Source: Mucilaginibacter inviolabilis
Lineage (GTDB): Bacteria; Bacteroidota; Bacteroidia; Sphingobacteriales; Sphingobacteriaceae
Direction of reading: 5' to 3'
Assembly: GCF_011089895.1 (NCBI RefSeq)
Contig: NZ_JAANAT010000005.1
Span: forward strand, 248,001 to 312,000
Length of the DNA: 64,000 bases
The notes below the pieces were generated by a model. It made no database searches, was not told the origin of the DNA, and saw only the letters and a program-made list of their open reading frames with translations. Position numbers and translations under genes: made by a program. This document shows positions 1-8,054 of the stretch, piece by piece. Numbering within the stretch: position 1 is the first letter of the stretch; the number at the start of each line of letters is the position of its first letter.

Positions 1-2
1 AT

Positions 3-1226
3 GTATTAGATATGCTTTATCCTACCGGTAAATCGGCGCGGATACCCATTATTGCTGTTACCGGTACCAATGGTAAAACTACTACTACACGTCTGATAGC
101 CCATATTGTAAAAAATAACGGTCACCGGGTAGGCTTTACTACATCAGACGGTATCTACGTACAGAATAACATGATGCTGAAGGGTGATACTACCGGCCCG
201 GTAAGCAGCGAGTTTATATTACGCGACCCTACGGTTGACTTTGCCGTTCTGGAAACCGCCCGTGGCGGTATCCTGCGATCGGGTCTGGGTTTTGGCTTTT
301 GCGATATAGGTGTGGTAACCAACATCCAGGAAGATCACCTGGGACTGGCCGATATCCATTCGCTGGACGACCTGGCACGCGTAAAAAGCGTGGTGTTGAA
401 CTCGGTAAAAAAAGATGGCTGGGGTATCTTGAATGCCGATAACGAGCATTGTGTACGCATTGGCAATAAAGCCGATTGCAACATTGCTTATTTCAGCTTG
501 AATGAGAACAATCCTATCATTAAATCGCATTGCCGTAAAGGCGGCATAGCTGCCATCTGCGAAAACGGGTTCATCACCATTCAAAAAGGTGATTGGAAAA
601 TCCGCGTGCAGCGCACCATATTGATCCCGCTCACCTTTGGTGGTACCGTTCCTTTCATGATCGAGAACGTGCTGGCAGCCACACTTGCCGCATTCTTATG
701 GGGCTTTAAGACTGAAGACATCAAAATGTCGCTGGAAACCTTTATCCCATCAGCTGCGCAAACACCGGGCAGGATGAACATCTTTGAGTTTAGAGACTTC
801 CGCTTCATGATCGACTTTGCGCATAATCCTGATGGCTATAATGGAATCAAAGAGTTTTTAAAACATATCGATTCACCTCTTAAGATAGGTATCATAGCCG
901 GAACCGGCGACCGGCGCGATGACGACATCCGCGAGTTGGGCAAAATATCGGCCGAAATGTTTGATTATATCATCCTGCGCCAGGAAAAACACTTGCGCGG
1001 TCGTACTGCCGAAAACATCATTGGTTTACTTAAGGAAGGTATCGAATCTGTTGATGTGAACAAACCTGTAGAGGTAGTACCCAAAGAAGTGGATGCTATA
1101 AAACACGCCATGAGTCTGGCCAAACCCGGCACTTTTATTACTGCCCTGAGCGATGTGATAGATAACGCCATCGAAACCGTACAAAACTACCAGGAGCAGG
1201 AACGGAACGGATTGTTTAACGTGTAA
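3..1226 (+). CDS. cphA: Cyanophycin synthetase, C-terminal Mur-ligase part (truncated by window edge)
   Basis: The frame is open to the left edge (codons for V-L-D precede the first ATG at 12), so only the C-terminal part is present. Visible are the Mur-ligase P-loop GTNGKTTTTR (residues 18-27 counted from Met12), the CphA-type stretch ETARGGILRSGLG, the Mur-type TNIQEDHLG, and DFAHNPDGY plus GDRRDDDIRELG near the end. In CphA this domain elongates the multi-L-arginyl-poly-aspartate storage polymer with ATP; the N-terminal ATP-grasp half (about half of the usual 870-900 residues) must lie off-window. A good terminator follows. Other Mur ligases are less likely because the ETARGGILR motif is typical of CphA. 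Confidence 0.9.
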   Translation, partial: VLDMLYPTGKSARIPIIAVTGTNGKTTTTRLIAHIVKNNGHRVGFTTSDGIYVQNNMMLKGDTTGPVSSEFILRDPTVDFAVLETARGGILRSGLGFGFCDIGVVTNIQEDHLGLADIHSLDDLARVKSVVLNSVKKDGWGILNADNEHCVRIGNKADCNIAYFSLNENNPIIKSHCRKGGIAAICENGFITIQKGDWKIRVQRTILIPLTFGGTVPFMIENVLAATLAAFLWGFKTEDIKMSLETFIPSAAQTPGRMNIFEFRDFRFMIDFAHNPDGYNGIKEFLKHIDSPLKIGIIAGTGDRRDDDIRELGKISAEMFDYIILRQEKHLRGRTAENIIGLLKEGIESVDVNKPVEVVPKEVDAIKHAMSLAKPGTFITALSDVIDNAIETVQNYQEQERNGLFNV

Positions 1227-1251
1227 GCCCCCTACCCCCCTAAAGGGGGAA
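1227..1251 (+). repeat. C5-TAAA-G5 dispersed repeat directly behind the cphA stop codon
   Basis: The sequence GCCCCCTA followed by CCCCCCTAAAGGGGGA begins at the base after the TAA stop. The same motif occurs in the same orientation at the ends of three other genes (1451-1472, 11979-12000, 56819-56832) and as an inverted pair in the TPP riboswitch (43095-43162). Confidence 0.85.
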
Positions 1252-1268
1252 CTTTTGAAAATCTCATT

Positions 1269-1302
1269 TAACGCGCGGGCCTTTGGTCTGCGCGTTTTTT
1301 AT
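1269..1302 (+). terminator. Rho-independent terminator of cphA
   Basis: AACGCGC and GCGCGTT pair around the loop GGGCCTTTGGTCT, followed by a run of T. It sits about 45 bp after the cphA stop. Confidence 0.8.
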
Positions 1303-1310
1303 TTATCTCA

Positions 1311-1413
1311 ACGCGTCATTGCGAGGTACGAAGCAATCTCTACACAAGCAAGTCGACCATAAAAGTTTGCTCTGCATAGCATAGAGATTGCTTCGTACCT
1401 CGCAATGACGCGT
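1311..1413. repeat. REP-like inverted repeat, family A (CATTGCGAG)
   Basis: Perfect 32-bp arms (1311-1342 and 1382-1413) around a 39-bp spacer. The arms contain TCATTGCGAGG and GAAGCAATCTC. Diverged copies lie at 2121-2206, 12017-12103, 22997-23087 and 58056-58139. All are intergenic. Confidence 0.9.
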
Positions 1414-1441
1414 TTGTTATAGTAGCTGGGGGTAACCTTTT

Positions 1442-2092
1442 TTATTCATTCCCCTTTAGGGGGTTAGGGGGCTTCGGCGCTGACAGATAATAATGCCACA
1501 ACAACATACTCGCCACCGTACGGTATGGCGCCCATTGTTCGGCTATAGCTATCACATCCTCGCGGGTGGTTTCTTTGGGTAACGATTTTACTCTTTTCAG
1601 CGCATTCACAGCGGCCAGATCACCTATGGGGAAAATATCGGCATGTTGTAGTACAAACATCAGGTATACATCGGCGGTCCAATTGCCAATGCCTTTAAGG
1701 GCTGTGAGTTTGGCACGGATCACATCATCGGACAATTGTTCCAATTCGGTTAGGTTGATTTGTCCGCTCAGGATAGCTTCAGCCAGGTATTTGGTATACG
1801 TGGTTTTCTGCCGACTGAAATAACAGGCTTTAAATTCCTCATCCGTGAGCAGCAATACCCTTGCCGGGGTGATCTCCTGTATGTATTCCCGTAATTTATT
1901 CAATGCCGATAAAGCAGAGGCCAGCGAAACCTGCTGCTCCAGGATAATGTGCACCAAAGTTTCAAATGTATTAGGCCTTGACCATAGAGGTGGGTAACCG
2001 TGTGCCTTGATGATATTGGCCAGGTCGGCATCATCCTCGGCAAGCTTATCGCAAATAGAATGGTAGTTGGAATGGTTGAACTGTTTTAACAT
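1442..2092 (-). CDS. HhH-GPD DNA glycosylase (3-methyladenine glycosylase/AlkA-like)
   Basis: A 216-residue protein of the helix-hairpin-helix base-excision family. The HhH motif LKGIGNWTADVYLM is at residues 132-145 and is followed by the expected catalytic aspartate at D158 in PIGDLAAV. It would remove alkylated purines from DNA. An upstream in-frame ATG at 2206 would add 38 residues, but those codons are the translation of a family-A palindrome, so the ATG at 2092 is chosen. The last residues (APKPPNPLKGNE) are encoded by a C5-TAAA-G5 repeat that has become part of the reading frame. The N-terminal AlkA domain is absent, as in many short bacterial members. Function by family, substrate not visible. 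Confidence 0.85.
   Translation of the reverse strand: MLKQFNHSNYHSICDKLAEDDADLANIIKAHGYPPLWSRPNTFETLVHIILEQQVSLASALSALNKLREYIQEITPARVLLLTDEEFKACYFSRQKTTYTKYLAEAILSGQINLTELEQLSDDVIRAKLTALKGIGNWTADVYLMFVLQHADIFPIGDLAAVNALKRVKSLPKETTREDVIAIAEQWAPYRTVASMLLWHYYLSAPKPPNPLKGNE
1451..1472 (-). repeat. C5-TAAA-G5 repeat inside the 3' end of the glycosylase gene
   Basis: On the minus strand this reads GCCCCCTAACCCCC then TAAAGGGG, and the stop codon comes three codons later. The repeat supplies the C-terminal tail PPNPLKG. Orientation relative to the gene is the same as in the other copies. Confidence 0.85.
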
Positions 2093-2120
2093 AGGTTTGT
2101 TGTGAATGATATTAACCAAT

Positions 2121-2206
2121 ATGTCATTGCGAGGAGGAACGACGAAGCAATCTCCTCGCGAGCCTATGCTTGGGATGAGATTGCCACGCTGCGCTCGCAA
2201 TGACAT
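2121..2206. repeat. REP-like inverted repeat, family A
   Basis: ATGTCATTGCGAGGAGG on the left and CGCTCGCAATGACAT on the right, imperfect arms with an inner GAAGCAATCTC/GAGATTGCC pairing. It lies between the divergent glycosylase and rarA genes and creates a spurious upstream ATG. Confidence 0.85.
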
Positions 2207-2280
2207 AGAGTTGATACTAGCGTCGATTAAATTACTAATTTTTTTAGGATTTAGCGTTTAGTTTTCTGAATTTTACCTTT

Positions 2281-3561
2281 ATGAACAATCTGCCGCCTTT
2301 AGCCGAACGTATGCGCCCGGGATCGCTCGACGATTATGTGGGGCAAAAACATCTTGTAGGGCCGGGCGCGGTTTTACGTAAAGCCATTGAATCGGGCTCG
2401 CTGCCATCCATGTTATTCTGGGGGCCACCGGGGGTTGGTAAAACTACTTTAGCTTATATTATTTCGCAGTCGCTATACCGGCCGTTCTTCTCCCTGAGCG
2501 CTATTAACTCGGGGGTAAAAGATGTTCGGGAAGTAATCGAAAAAGCGTCACAGCTTAAAGATCTTGGCGAAACATTACCCATATTATTTATTGATGAGAT
2601 CCACCGTTTCTCCAAATCGCAGCAGGACTCGTTATTGGGTGCGGTGGAACGCGGCATAGTAACCCTCATTGGCGCCACTACCGAAAACCCATCGTTCGAG
2701 GTGATCTCGGCTTTACTATCGCGTTGCCAGGTATATATACTGCAGCCGCTGGCCAAGGAGGACCTGCTCAACCTGCTTGACAAGGCCATGAAGGAAGATG
2801 TGATATTGAAAGATAAAAAGATCGTTATCCAAGAGCATGAAGCGTTGCTCCGCCTTTCCGGCGGTGATGCCCGTAAGCTGCTCAATATATTCGAGCTGCT
2901 GATCAATGCTTTTGATACACCCGAAATAGTTTTAACCAACGAGGTAGTGCTGGAACATGTACAGCAAAACATGGCCCTGTATGATAAAACCGGCGAACAG
3001 CACTATGATATTATTTCGGCCTTTATCAAATCCATGCGGGGTTCCGATCCAAATGGCGCCGTGTACTGGCTGGCCCGTATGATCGTTGGCGGCGAAGATC
3101 CTTTATTTATTGCCAGGCGCATGTTGATACTGGCATCCGAAGATATTGGCAATGCCAATCCCAATGCTCTTTTACTGGCCCAAAGTTGTTTTGAGGCGGT
3201 TAACAAGATAGGTATGCCCGAGTCGCAGCTGATATTATCACAAACGGCTATTTACCTGGCTACTTCAGCCAAAAGTAATTCGGCCACAACTGCCATTGGT
3301 GCGGCGATAGCATTGGTACGCCAAACCGGCGATCTGCCCGTGCCACTGCATCTGCGAAACGCGCCAACCAAGCTCATGAAGAATATAGGCTATGGCAAGG
3401 ATTATAAATACGCCCACAGCTACGAAGGCAATTTTACCGATCTGGATTTTTTACCCGATGCCCTCCGCGGCACCCAGATCTATCAGCCTGGCAATAATGC
3501 CAAAGAAAACGAATCAAAAGAGAAACTTAGAAAACTCTGGGGCGACAGGTATAAATATTAG
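2281..3561 (+). CDS. rarA: Replication-associated recombination protein A (AAA+ ATPase)
   Basis: A 426-residue clamp-loader-like AAA+ protein (RarA/MgsA, WRNIP1 homolog) that acts at stalled replication forks. Walker A GPPGVGKTT is at about residues 48-56, Walker B ILFIDEIHRF at 101-110, the sensor region GATTENPSFE follows, and the C-terminal tetramerisation part contains RGSDPNGAVYWLARM and ASEDIGNANP, both hallmarks of the family. Length is normal. The ATG at 2281 is preceded by an AT-rich promoter region. It faces away from the glycosylase gene, and both are DNA-maintenance genes. Confidence 0.95.
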   Translation: MNNLPPLAERMRPGSLDDYVGQKHLVGPGAVLRKAIESGSLPSMLFWGPPGVGKTTLAYIISQSLYRPFFSLSAINSGVKDVREVIEKASQLKDLGETLPILFIDEIHRFSKSQQDSLLGAVERGIVTLIGATTENPSFEVISALLSRCQVYILQPLAKEDLLNLLDKAMKEDVILKDKKIVIQEHEALLRLSGGDARKLLNIFELLINAFDTPEIVLTNEVVLEHVQQNMALYDKTGEQHYDIISAFIKSMRGSDPNGAVYWLARMIVGGEDPLFIARRMLILASEDIGNANPNALLLAQSCFEAVNKIGMPESQLILSQTAIYLATSAKSNSATTAIGAAIALVRQTGDLPVPLHLRNAPTKLMKNIGYGKDYKYAHSYEGNFTDLDFLPDALRGTQIYQPGNNAKENESKEKLRKLWGDRYKY

Positions 3562-3564
3562 CTT

Positions 3565-3665
3565 AGAGACTCAAGACTATAAGAGTCAAGAATCAGGACA
3601 GGAGAAAAAGTTAATCGCATTTATTTTCACCCCCTTGATTCTTGACTTTAACATCTTGCCTCTAT
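3565..3665. repeat. Low-complexity 7-bp periodic repeat with inverted arms
   Basis: Words such as GACTCAA, AGAGTCA and AGAATCA recur every seven bases, and AGTCAAGAATCA (about 3587) is inverted as TGATTCTTGACT (about 3638). It lies between convergent genes and may act as a bidirectional terminator. Related words occur at 4135-4200. Confidence 0.6.
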
Positions 3666-3668
3666 TCT

Positions 3669-4019
3669 TTATTCCTTTTTTGTAAAGAAAAACCGGGATA
3701 CATTTTCATCACCCAGAATTTTTGCACTGGAAGTAGTAATCAATTTCCAACCATCAACATAATAGGGTTCCAATAGCTGCATGATCTGGTTTTCATGGGC
3801 AGCCTCCTGTTCGCTTGCTTTAGCGCGAAGATTAAACTCTACGTATTTTTGAACCTGTGCCGTATCATCCCGGGTAATAAACATATTGGGAGCGTGCCCA
3901 CGCCCGGAGTATGTTTCCATAATAGAGATGGTCATATGTTTGGTTTTGCCATTTTGCTGGGCAAAGGCATGATAAACCGAGCCGACAATCAATATCGGGA
4001 TCAGAATTGCTGTTTTCAT
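3669..4019 (-). CDS. Hypothetical secreted protein, 116 aa
   Basis: I do not recognise the family. The N-terminus MKTAILIPILIVGSVYHAFAQ is a signal peptide with a likely cleavage after AFA. The mature part is about 95 residues, polar, rich in E/K/T, without cysteines or an evident catalytic motif, and ends in FFFTKKE. It stands alone, convergent with rarA and divergent from the ABC exporter genes. The signal peptide and normal codon use suggest a real gene; a periplasmic role is inferred only. Confidence 0.6.
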   Translation of the reverse strand: MKTAILIPILIVGSVYHAFAQQNGKTKHMTISIMETYSGRGHAPNMFITRDDTAQVQKYVEFNLRAKASEQEAAHENQIMQLLEPYYVDGWKLITTSSAKILGDENVSRFFFTKKE

Positions 4020-4134
4020 GGGTTAAAGATGAGTTGTTGTTTAATTGATAGACTAATTCTTTTATATTGGTTTAATGCACTTACAACTAATATTTTAAAG
4101 CAATTTATCTACTCCGCTAATTTCCTGGCGTTGT

Positions 4135-4200
4135 TTCATTCTTGTCTCCCGACTCTTGATTCTTATATCCTGGCTCTCCTATCTTGTTTCTTATTTTGTA
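4135..4200. repeat. Low-complexity CTCTTGATTCTT-type intergenic repeat
   Basis: TCTTGTCTCC, GACTCTTGATTCTT and TCCTGGCTCTCC repeat a seven-base-like word upstream of the ABC permease gene. It is the complement of the words seen at 3565-3665. Confidence 0.45.
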
Positions 4201-4238
4201 TATTGAGCCCTTACTTAACCTAATACTTTAAACAGCCC

Positions 4239-5714
4239 ATGGTATCTACTTTCATCAGGCACGAATTAAAAGCTTTCTGGCGATCAAAAAACACAGGTAA
4301 AAGCGTTGCTATACGTGTGGTCATGGCGCTGCTCATTCTCTATTTATTTTTAAATGTATTATTTGTAGGCATTTTTTTAGACAAGCTTCTCGGAGAAATA
4401 TTTGCCAATGACGACCTGGTTAAATCATTTTGCGGCATCCTGCTCATCTATTTTTTGTTTGATTTGCTGATGCGGCTGCAGCTACAGGAATTGCCTACCT
4501 TAAGGGTACAACCCTATCTGCACCTCCCCATCAAAAGAAACACCCTGGTAAGGTACCTGGCGCTGACCGCCGTCTTTTCGGTATTTAACCTGTGGCCTTT
4601 TGTATTGTTTCTGCCATTTATATTCAAGATCATTGCTCCCGATTCTGGTTTTGTTACCGCGCTTGCTTTTATCATAGCTATTGCCGGGCTCACCGTTTTT
4701 AATAATTACCTGGCACTATACATCAAAAGAAAATCGAACTTAAACGGTTGGGTTTTCCTGGTTTCTGCAGTTGTATTGATATTAATCACCTCCTGCGATT
4801 TTAAATGGCACTTATATTCCCTGCACGATATATCTTATGCTTTTTTTGGTCGCCTGGTTGCTATTCCGGCTCTGGCCATTGTACCATTAGTATTAGGCGT
4901 TGTGATGTACTATTTTAATTTCCTGTACCTGAAACAAAACATGTACCTGGAAGAACTTACCGCGCATAAAGTAAAAATATATAAAAGCAGTACTGATATT
5001 CCGGTGCTGGCACGCTTTGGCGCTGTTGGCGACCTGGCCGCAAACGAAATAAAACTGATACTCCGTAATAAGCGACCGCGTTCGGCCCTGGTTATGGGCT
5101 TGTTCTTTATGTTTTACGGGCTTATATTTTATACCAACCATTTATATGGCCAAAATTGGTACATTTTTGTGGGCATGTTCATGACAGGTATCTTCATTAT
5201 CAGCTATGGGCAATTCATGTTTAGCTGGCAGGCATCGCATTTTGATGGTATATTGGTAAGTAACATTAGTTTTTCTGATTTTTTAAAGGCCAAATACCTG
5301 CTGTTTACCATGGTATCAACCGTAGCCTTTTTATTAACCACGCCCTACGCTTATTTTGGCTGGAAGATAGTAGTAGTACATTTTGTAATGTATTTATGGA
5401 ACATCGGCGTCAATACCACAATGGTATTATTTTTTGCCAACCGCAATTTTAAACGCATCGACTTATCAAAAGGAGCATCATTTAATTGGGAAGGCGTTGG
5501 CGCAACACAATTATTATTGTCGTTCCCGCTTATTTTGGCGCCATACCTTGTTTACCTGCCTTTTATGGTTTTTAAACATCCTGATATGGGATTGATAGCT
5601 CTGGGAGTTATTGCCTCTTTATTTATACTAACCCGTAATTATTGGATAAAACAACTGGAAGCCGACTATTACTCTAAAAGATACCAGATAGCCGAAGGCT
5701 TCAGAAACAAATAA
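4239..5714 (+). CDS. ABC exporter permease subunit (DUF5687 family)
   Basis: A 491-residue multi-pass inner-membrane protein. Hydrophobic segments are visible near residues 25-50, 65-80, 105-165, 175-190, 205-230, 285-300, 308-325, 350-375, 380-400 and 420-465. The N-terminus FIRHELKAFWRSKN resembles other ABC-2-like exporter permeases of Bacteroidota annotated as DUF5687. It ends one base before the ATG of an ABC ATPase, so the pair is almost certainly translated together as one exporter. The substrate cannot be read from the sequence. No separate periplasmic adaptor gene is next to it. Confidence 0.85.
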   Translation: MVSTFIRHELKAFWRSKNTGKSVAIRVVMALLILYLFLNVLFVGIFLDKLLGEIFANDDLVKSFCGILLIYFLFDLLMRLQLQELPTLRVQPYLHLPIKRNTLVRYLALTAVFSVFNLWPFVLFLPFIFKIIAPDSGFVTALAFIIAIAGLTVFNNYLALYIKRKSNLNGWVFLVSAVVLILITSCDFKWHLYSLHDISYAFFGRLVAIPALAIVPLVLGVVMYYFNFLYLKQNMYLEELTAHKVKIYKSSTDIPVLARFGAVGDLAANEIKLILRNKRPRSALVMGLFFMFYGLIFYTNHLYGQNWYIFVGMFMTGIFIISYGQFMFSWQASHFDGILVSNISFSDFLKAKYLLFTMVSTVAFLLTTPYAYFGWKIVVVHFVMYLWNIGVNTTMVLFFANRNFKRIDLSKGASFNWEGVGATQLLLSFPLILAPYLVYLPFMVFKHPDMGLIALGVIASLFILTRNYWIKQLEADYYSKRYQIAEGFRNK

Positions 5715-5715
5715 T

Positions 5716-6465
5716 ATGATTGAGATAAAAAACCTAAAAAAAGTATATAACGACGTTACTGTTGTTGATATTCCGCACCTGACCATAGCCAAAGGCGAAA
5801 GTGTTGGTCTGGTGGGTAATAATGGCGCTGGTAAAACCACGCTGTTCCGCATGATATTGGATTTGATACGCCCGGAAAGCGGTGAAATACTATCAAACGG
5901 CGAAGTGGTTGCCGGGCACGAAAACTGGAAAACGTACACCGCATCGTACCTGGATGAGGGCTTTTTAATAGACTACCTTACACCAGAAGAGTACCTGTAT
6001 TTTATCGGCGGACTGCATCAGCAAAATCGTGCCCAGGTTGATGAAACGCTGGCTACTTTAGGTGATTTTTTTAATGGAGAGATATTAAGCCGGGGCAAAT
6101 ACATCCGCGACCTGTCAAAAGGAAACCAATGCAAGGTTGGTGTGGCATCATGCCTGTTGCAAAACCCGCAACTATTGATGCTGGATGAACCTTTTGCCAA
6201 TATCGACCCCAGCACACAGTTTAGACTGAAAAACATGCTGAAGGACGCCAATAAAAGCAAAGGCATTACCACCATTGTATCCAGTCATGACCTTAATCAC
6301 ATTACCGATGTATGCGACAGGATCCTGCTGATGGAAAAGGGTGTGATCATTAAAGATATCGCCACCAATTCATCTACCTTAAGCGAGCTGGAAGATTATT
6401 TTGGAGTTGGGCAAACGGCAGGTGCGACGCCGGTTACTGGTATTGATGAGGAAGAGAATCATTAG
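5716..6465 (+). CDS. ABC transporter ATP-binding protein
   Basis: A 249-residue nucleotide-binding subunit. Walker A GNNGAGKTT is at residues 34-42, the ABC signature DLSKGNQ at 132-138, Walker B LLMLDEP at 153-159 and the switch histidine in SSHDLNH at H191. The signature is LSKGN instead of LSGGQ, common in exporters of this type. It begins one base after the permease stop and would power that DUF5687 permease. The last 20 residues are an acidic tail. Substrate unknown. Confidence 0.93.
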   Translation: MIEIKNLKKVYNDVTVVDIPHLTIAKGESVGLVGNNGAGKTTLFRMILDLIRPESGEILSNGEVVAGHENWKTYTASYLDEGFLIDYLTPEEYLYFIGGLHQQNRAQVDETLATLGDFFNGEILSRGKYIRDLSKGNQCKVGVASCLLQNPQLLMLDEPFANIDPSTQFRLKNMLKDANKSKGITTIVSSHDLNHITDVCDRILLMEKGVIIKDIATNSSTLSELEDYFGVGQTAGATPVTGIDEEENH

Positions 6466-6474
6466 AAAGAGCCT

Positions 6475-6545
6475 GTCAGTCTGAGCTTGTCGAAGACTCG
6501 TGGGCAAAGGCCTCTACGCGCGCCCTTCGACAGGCTCAGGGTGAC
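6475..6545. repeat. Dispersed inverted repeat, family B (CTGAGC-GTCGAAG)
   Basis: GTCAGTCTGAGCTTGTCGAAG on the left arm is mirrored by CTTCGACAGGCTCAGGGTGAC on the right. Other copies are at 7951-8028 and 38515-38586, with short remnants near 22873-22906. It lies between convergent genes. Confidence 0.85.
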
Positions 6546-6575
6546 ATGCCCTAATATTTAATGACTAGAAAAGCT

Positions 6576-7820
6576 TTACTTAGAGGCCTCTACCCTCTCA
6601 GCCAATAAATCATTCGTCAGTTTTTCAAACTCACTGATAAACTCGGTATAATATTCGCCGGTTCCGGGGCCGCTGAAACCAGTATGTATTTTGCGTACAT
6701 CGCCACTTTTGTCAATAATAATGGTGGTAGGGAAACCAACTACTTTGGCCAGCATGGGCAGACTCTTAGCCGTTTCCACCTTGTTACTGGTGTAACCGGT
6801 TATCAGCAAAGGATAAGGCACATTAAACCTGTTTTTCACTTGCTGCAAAGCTTTTTTTGATTTTTCAAAATCATTGGTACGCTCATAGGCCAGGCCTATA
6901 ACCTCTACCCCTTTTGATTGAAATTTTTTATAGTAGTTTACCATGTAAGCAGTTTCATCCATACAGTTGGGGCACCATGAACCCAGTATCTGCACAATAA
7001 CCACTTTGTTTTTATAACGGGCATCCTGAAGAGAAACCACTTTGCCGTTCATATCTTTAAAACTGAAATCTATTTTTTTATATCCAGGTTTCAGGGCAGT
7101 AAGCGAATAGGCATCGGGCAGTTTAGCATTCGCATCTTTTACTGCTGTCCACGATTGTACCGACCCTACACTTACAAATTTGCCATCGGTTATGCTTTGT
7201 GCATCTTTAACAGTGGCGGTAAAAGTGTAAGCATGCCCGCCATCAAAGCAGGAAAGATATAATTGATTGCCCGATACCGATCCTTCCAGGAAACGATAAT
7301 CGCCTGTGGTGGTTAAAAAGGTACCGGTAAGTTTGTTGCCGGTTTGTTTAAACTCGCCAACGGTGGTATCGGCCCGCTCGCCCTCACCAATTATGGCCGA
7401 CCAACGCCCGCTGATGTCAAAAGCAGGCTTTTCGGGCGTTGAAGTAAAACGCCAGGAAGTATTTGGCTCTGCCGAAAATTCAATTAAAGCATCACGTTCA
7501 CCCAAATGTCTTACCCAGTTCCCTTTTAAGGTACCGGCATCCAGTTTCAACTTAAATTCCGAATCAAACAAAGGCATGTGGATAAATACAGAATCGCCTT
7601 TGGTAGCAACATCGGTTACTTTCAGCCGCTCGGTACTGTTTATCACAAACAATTCTTGTTTGCCGGCATTATCTTTTACCTCAAAATTGAAAGGAATATC
7701 TGTACCTGATTTTGTTTTAAGGGCACCGCGCCATACCCCAGTTTTAAGTTTGGTTTGCGCAAATGATGCCTGTAAAGTTAAAACGAGTATCAGTGCTGTG
7801 ATGATCGATTTATAGTTCAT
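6576..7820 (-). CDS. TlpA-like periplasmic thiol-disulfide protein
   Basis: A 414-residue secreted protein with a signal peptide (residues 1-21, cut after SFA). Residues 25-230 form a beta-rich domain of the kind that precedes the thioredoxin domain in many Bacteroidota TlpA-like proteins. The thioredoxin fold follows from about 245, with redox motif WCPNC (C283, C286) and the cis-proline strand VGFPTTIIID. It probably reduces or isomerises disulfides or serves in heme or cytochrome maturation in the periplasm; the exact partner is not visible. It is monocistronic and flanked by family-B palindromes on both sides. Confidence 0.88.
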   Translation of the reverse strand: MNYKSIITALILVLTLQASFAQTKLKTGVWRGALKTKSGTDIPFNFEVKDNAGKQELFVINSTERLKVTDVATKGDSVFIHMPLFDSEFKLKLDAGTLKGNWVRHLGERDALIEFSAEPNTSWRFTSTPEKPAFDISGRWSAIIGEGERADTTVGEFKQTGNKLTGTFLTTTGDYRFLEGSVSGNQLYLSCFDGGHAYTFTATVKDAQSITDGKFVSVGSVQSWTAVKDANAKLPDAYSLTALKPGYKKIDFSFKDMNGKVVSLQDARYKNKVVIVQILGSWCPNCMDETAYMVNYYKKFQSKGVEVIGLAYERTNDFEKSKKALQQVKNRFNVPYPLLITGYTSNKVETAKSLPMLAKVVGFPTTIIIDKSGDVRKIHTGFSGPGTGEYYTEFISEFEKLTNDLLAERVEASK

Positions 7821-7950
7821 TTTTAAAAATAGTCTACTAAGTTGATATACTTTGTCAAAAGTATAAAAACAGACCGCTATTTCAAAACTATTTAGCTTTG
7901 GGGACTATAGCGAATGAAAAGATATGACAAATAAGTAACGTTCAAAAAAG

Positions 7951-8028
7951 GGTGTCACCCTGAGCCCCGTCGAAGGGTAGAGCGCAGAGGCCTACCCACC
8001 ATGCTTCGACGGAGCTCAGCATGACACC
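7951..8028. repeat. Dispersed inverted repeat, family B
   Basis: GGTGTCACCCTGAGC on the left and GAGCTCAGCATGACACC on the right, with inner CGTCGAAG/CTTCGACG. It lies just downstream of the acyl-CoA dehydrogenase gene and upstream of the TlpA-like gene. Confidence 0.85.
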
Positions 8029-8054
8029 CCTGCTGAGCAATTGTCTTTTATGAA

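Noticed and set aside
2121..2206. ATG at 2206 as the glycosylase start
   Set aside because: The codons from 2206 to 2121 translate the family-A palindrome; the family-like sequence begins at the ATG at 2092.
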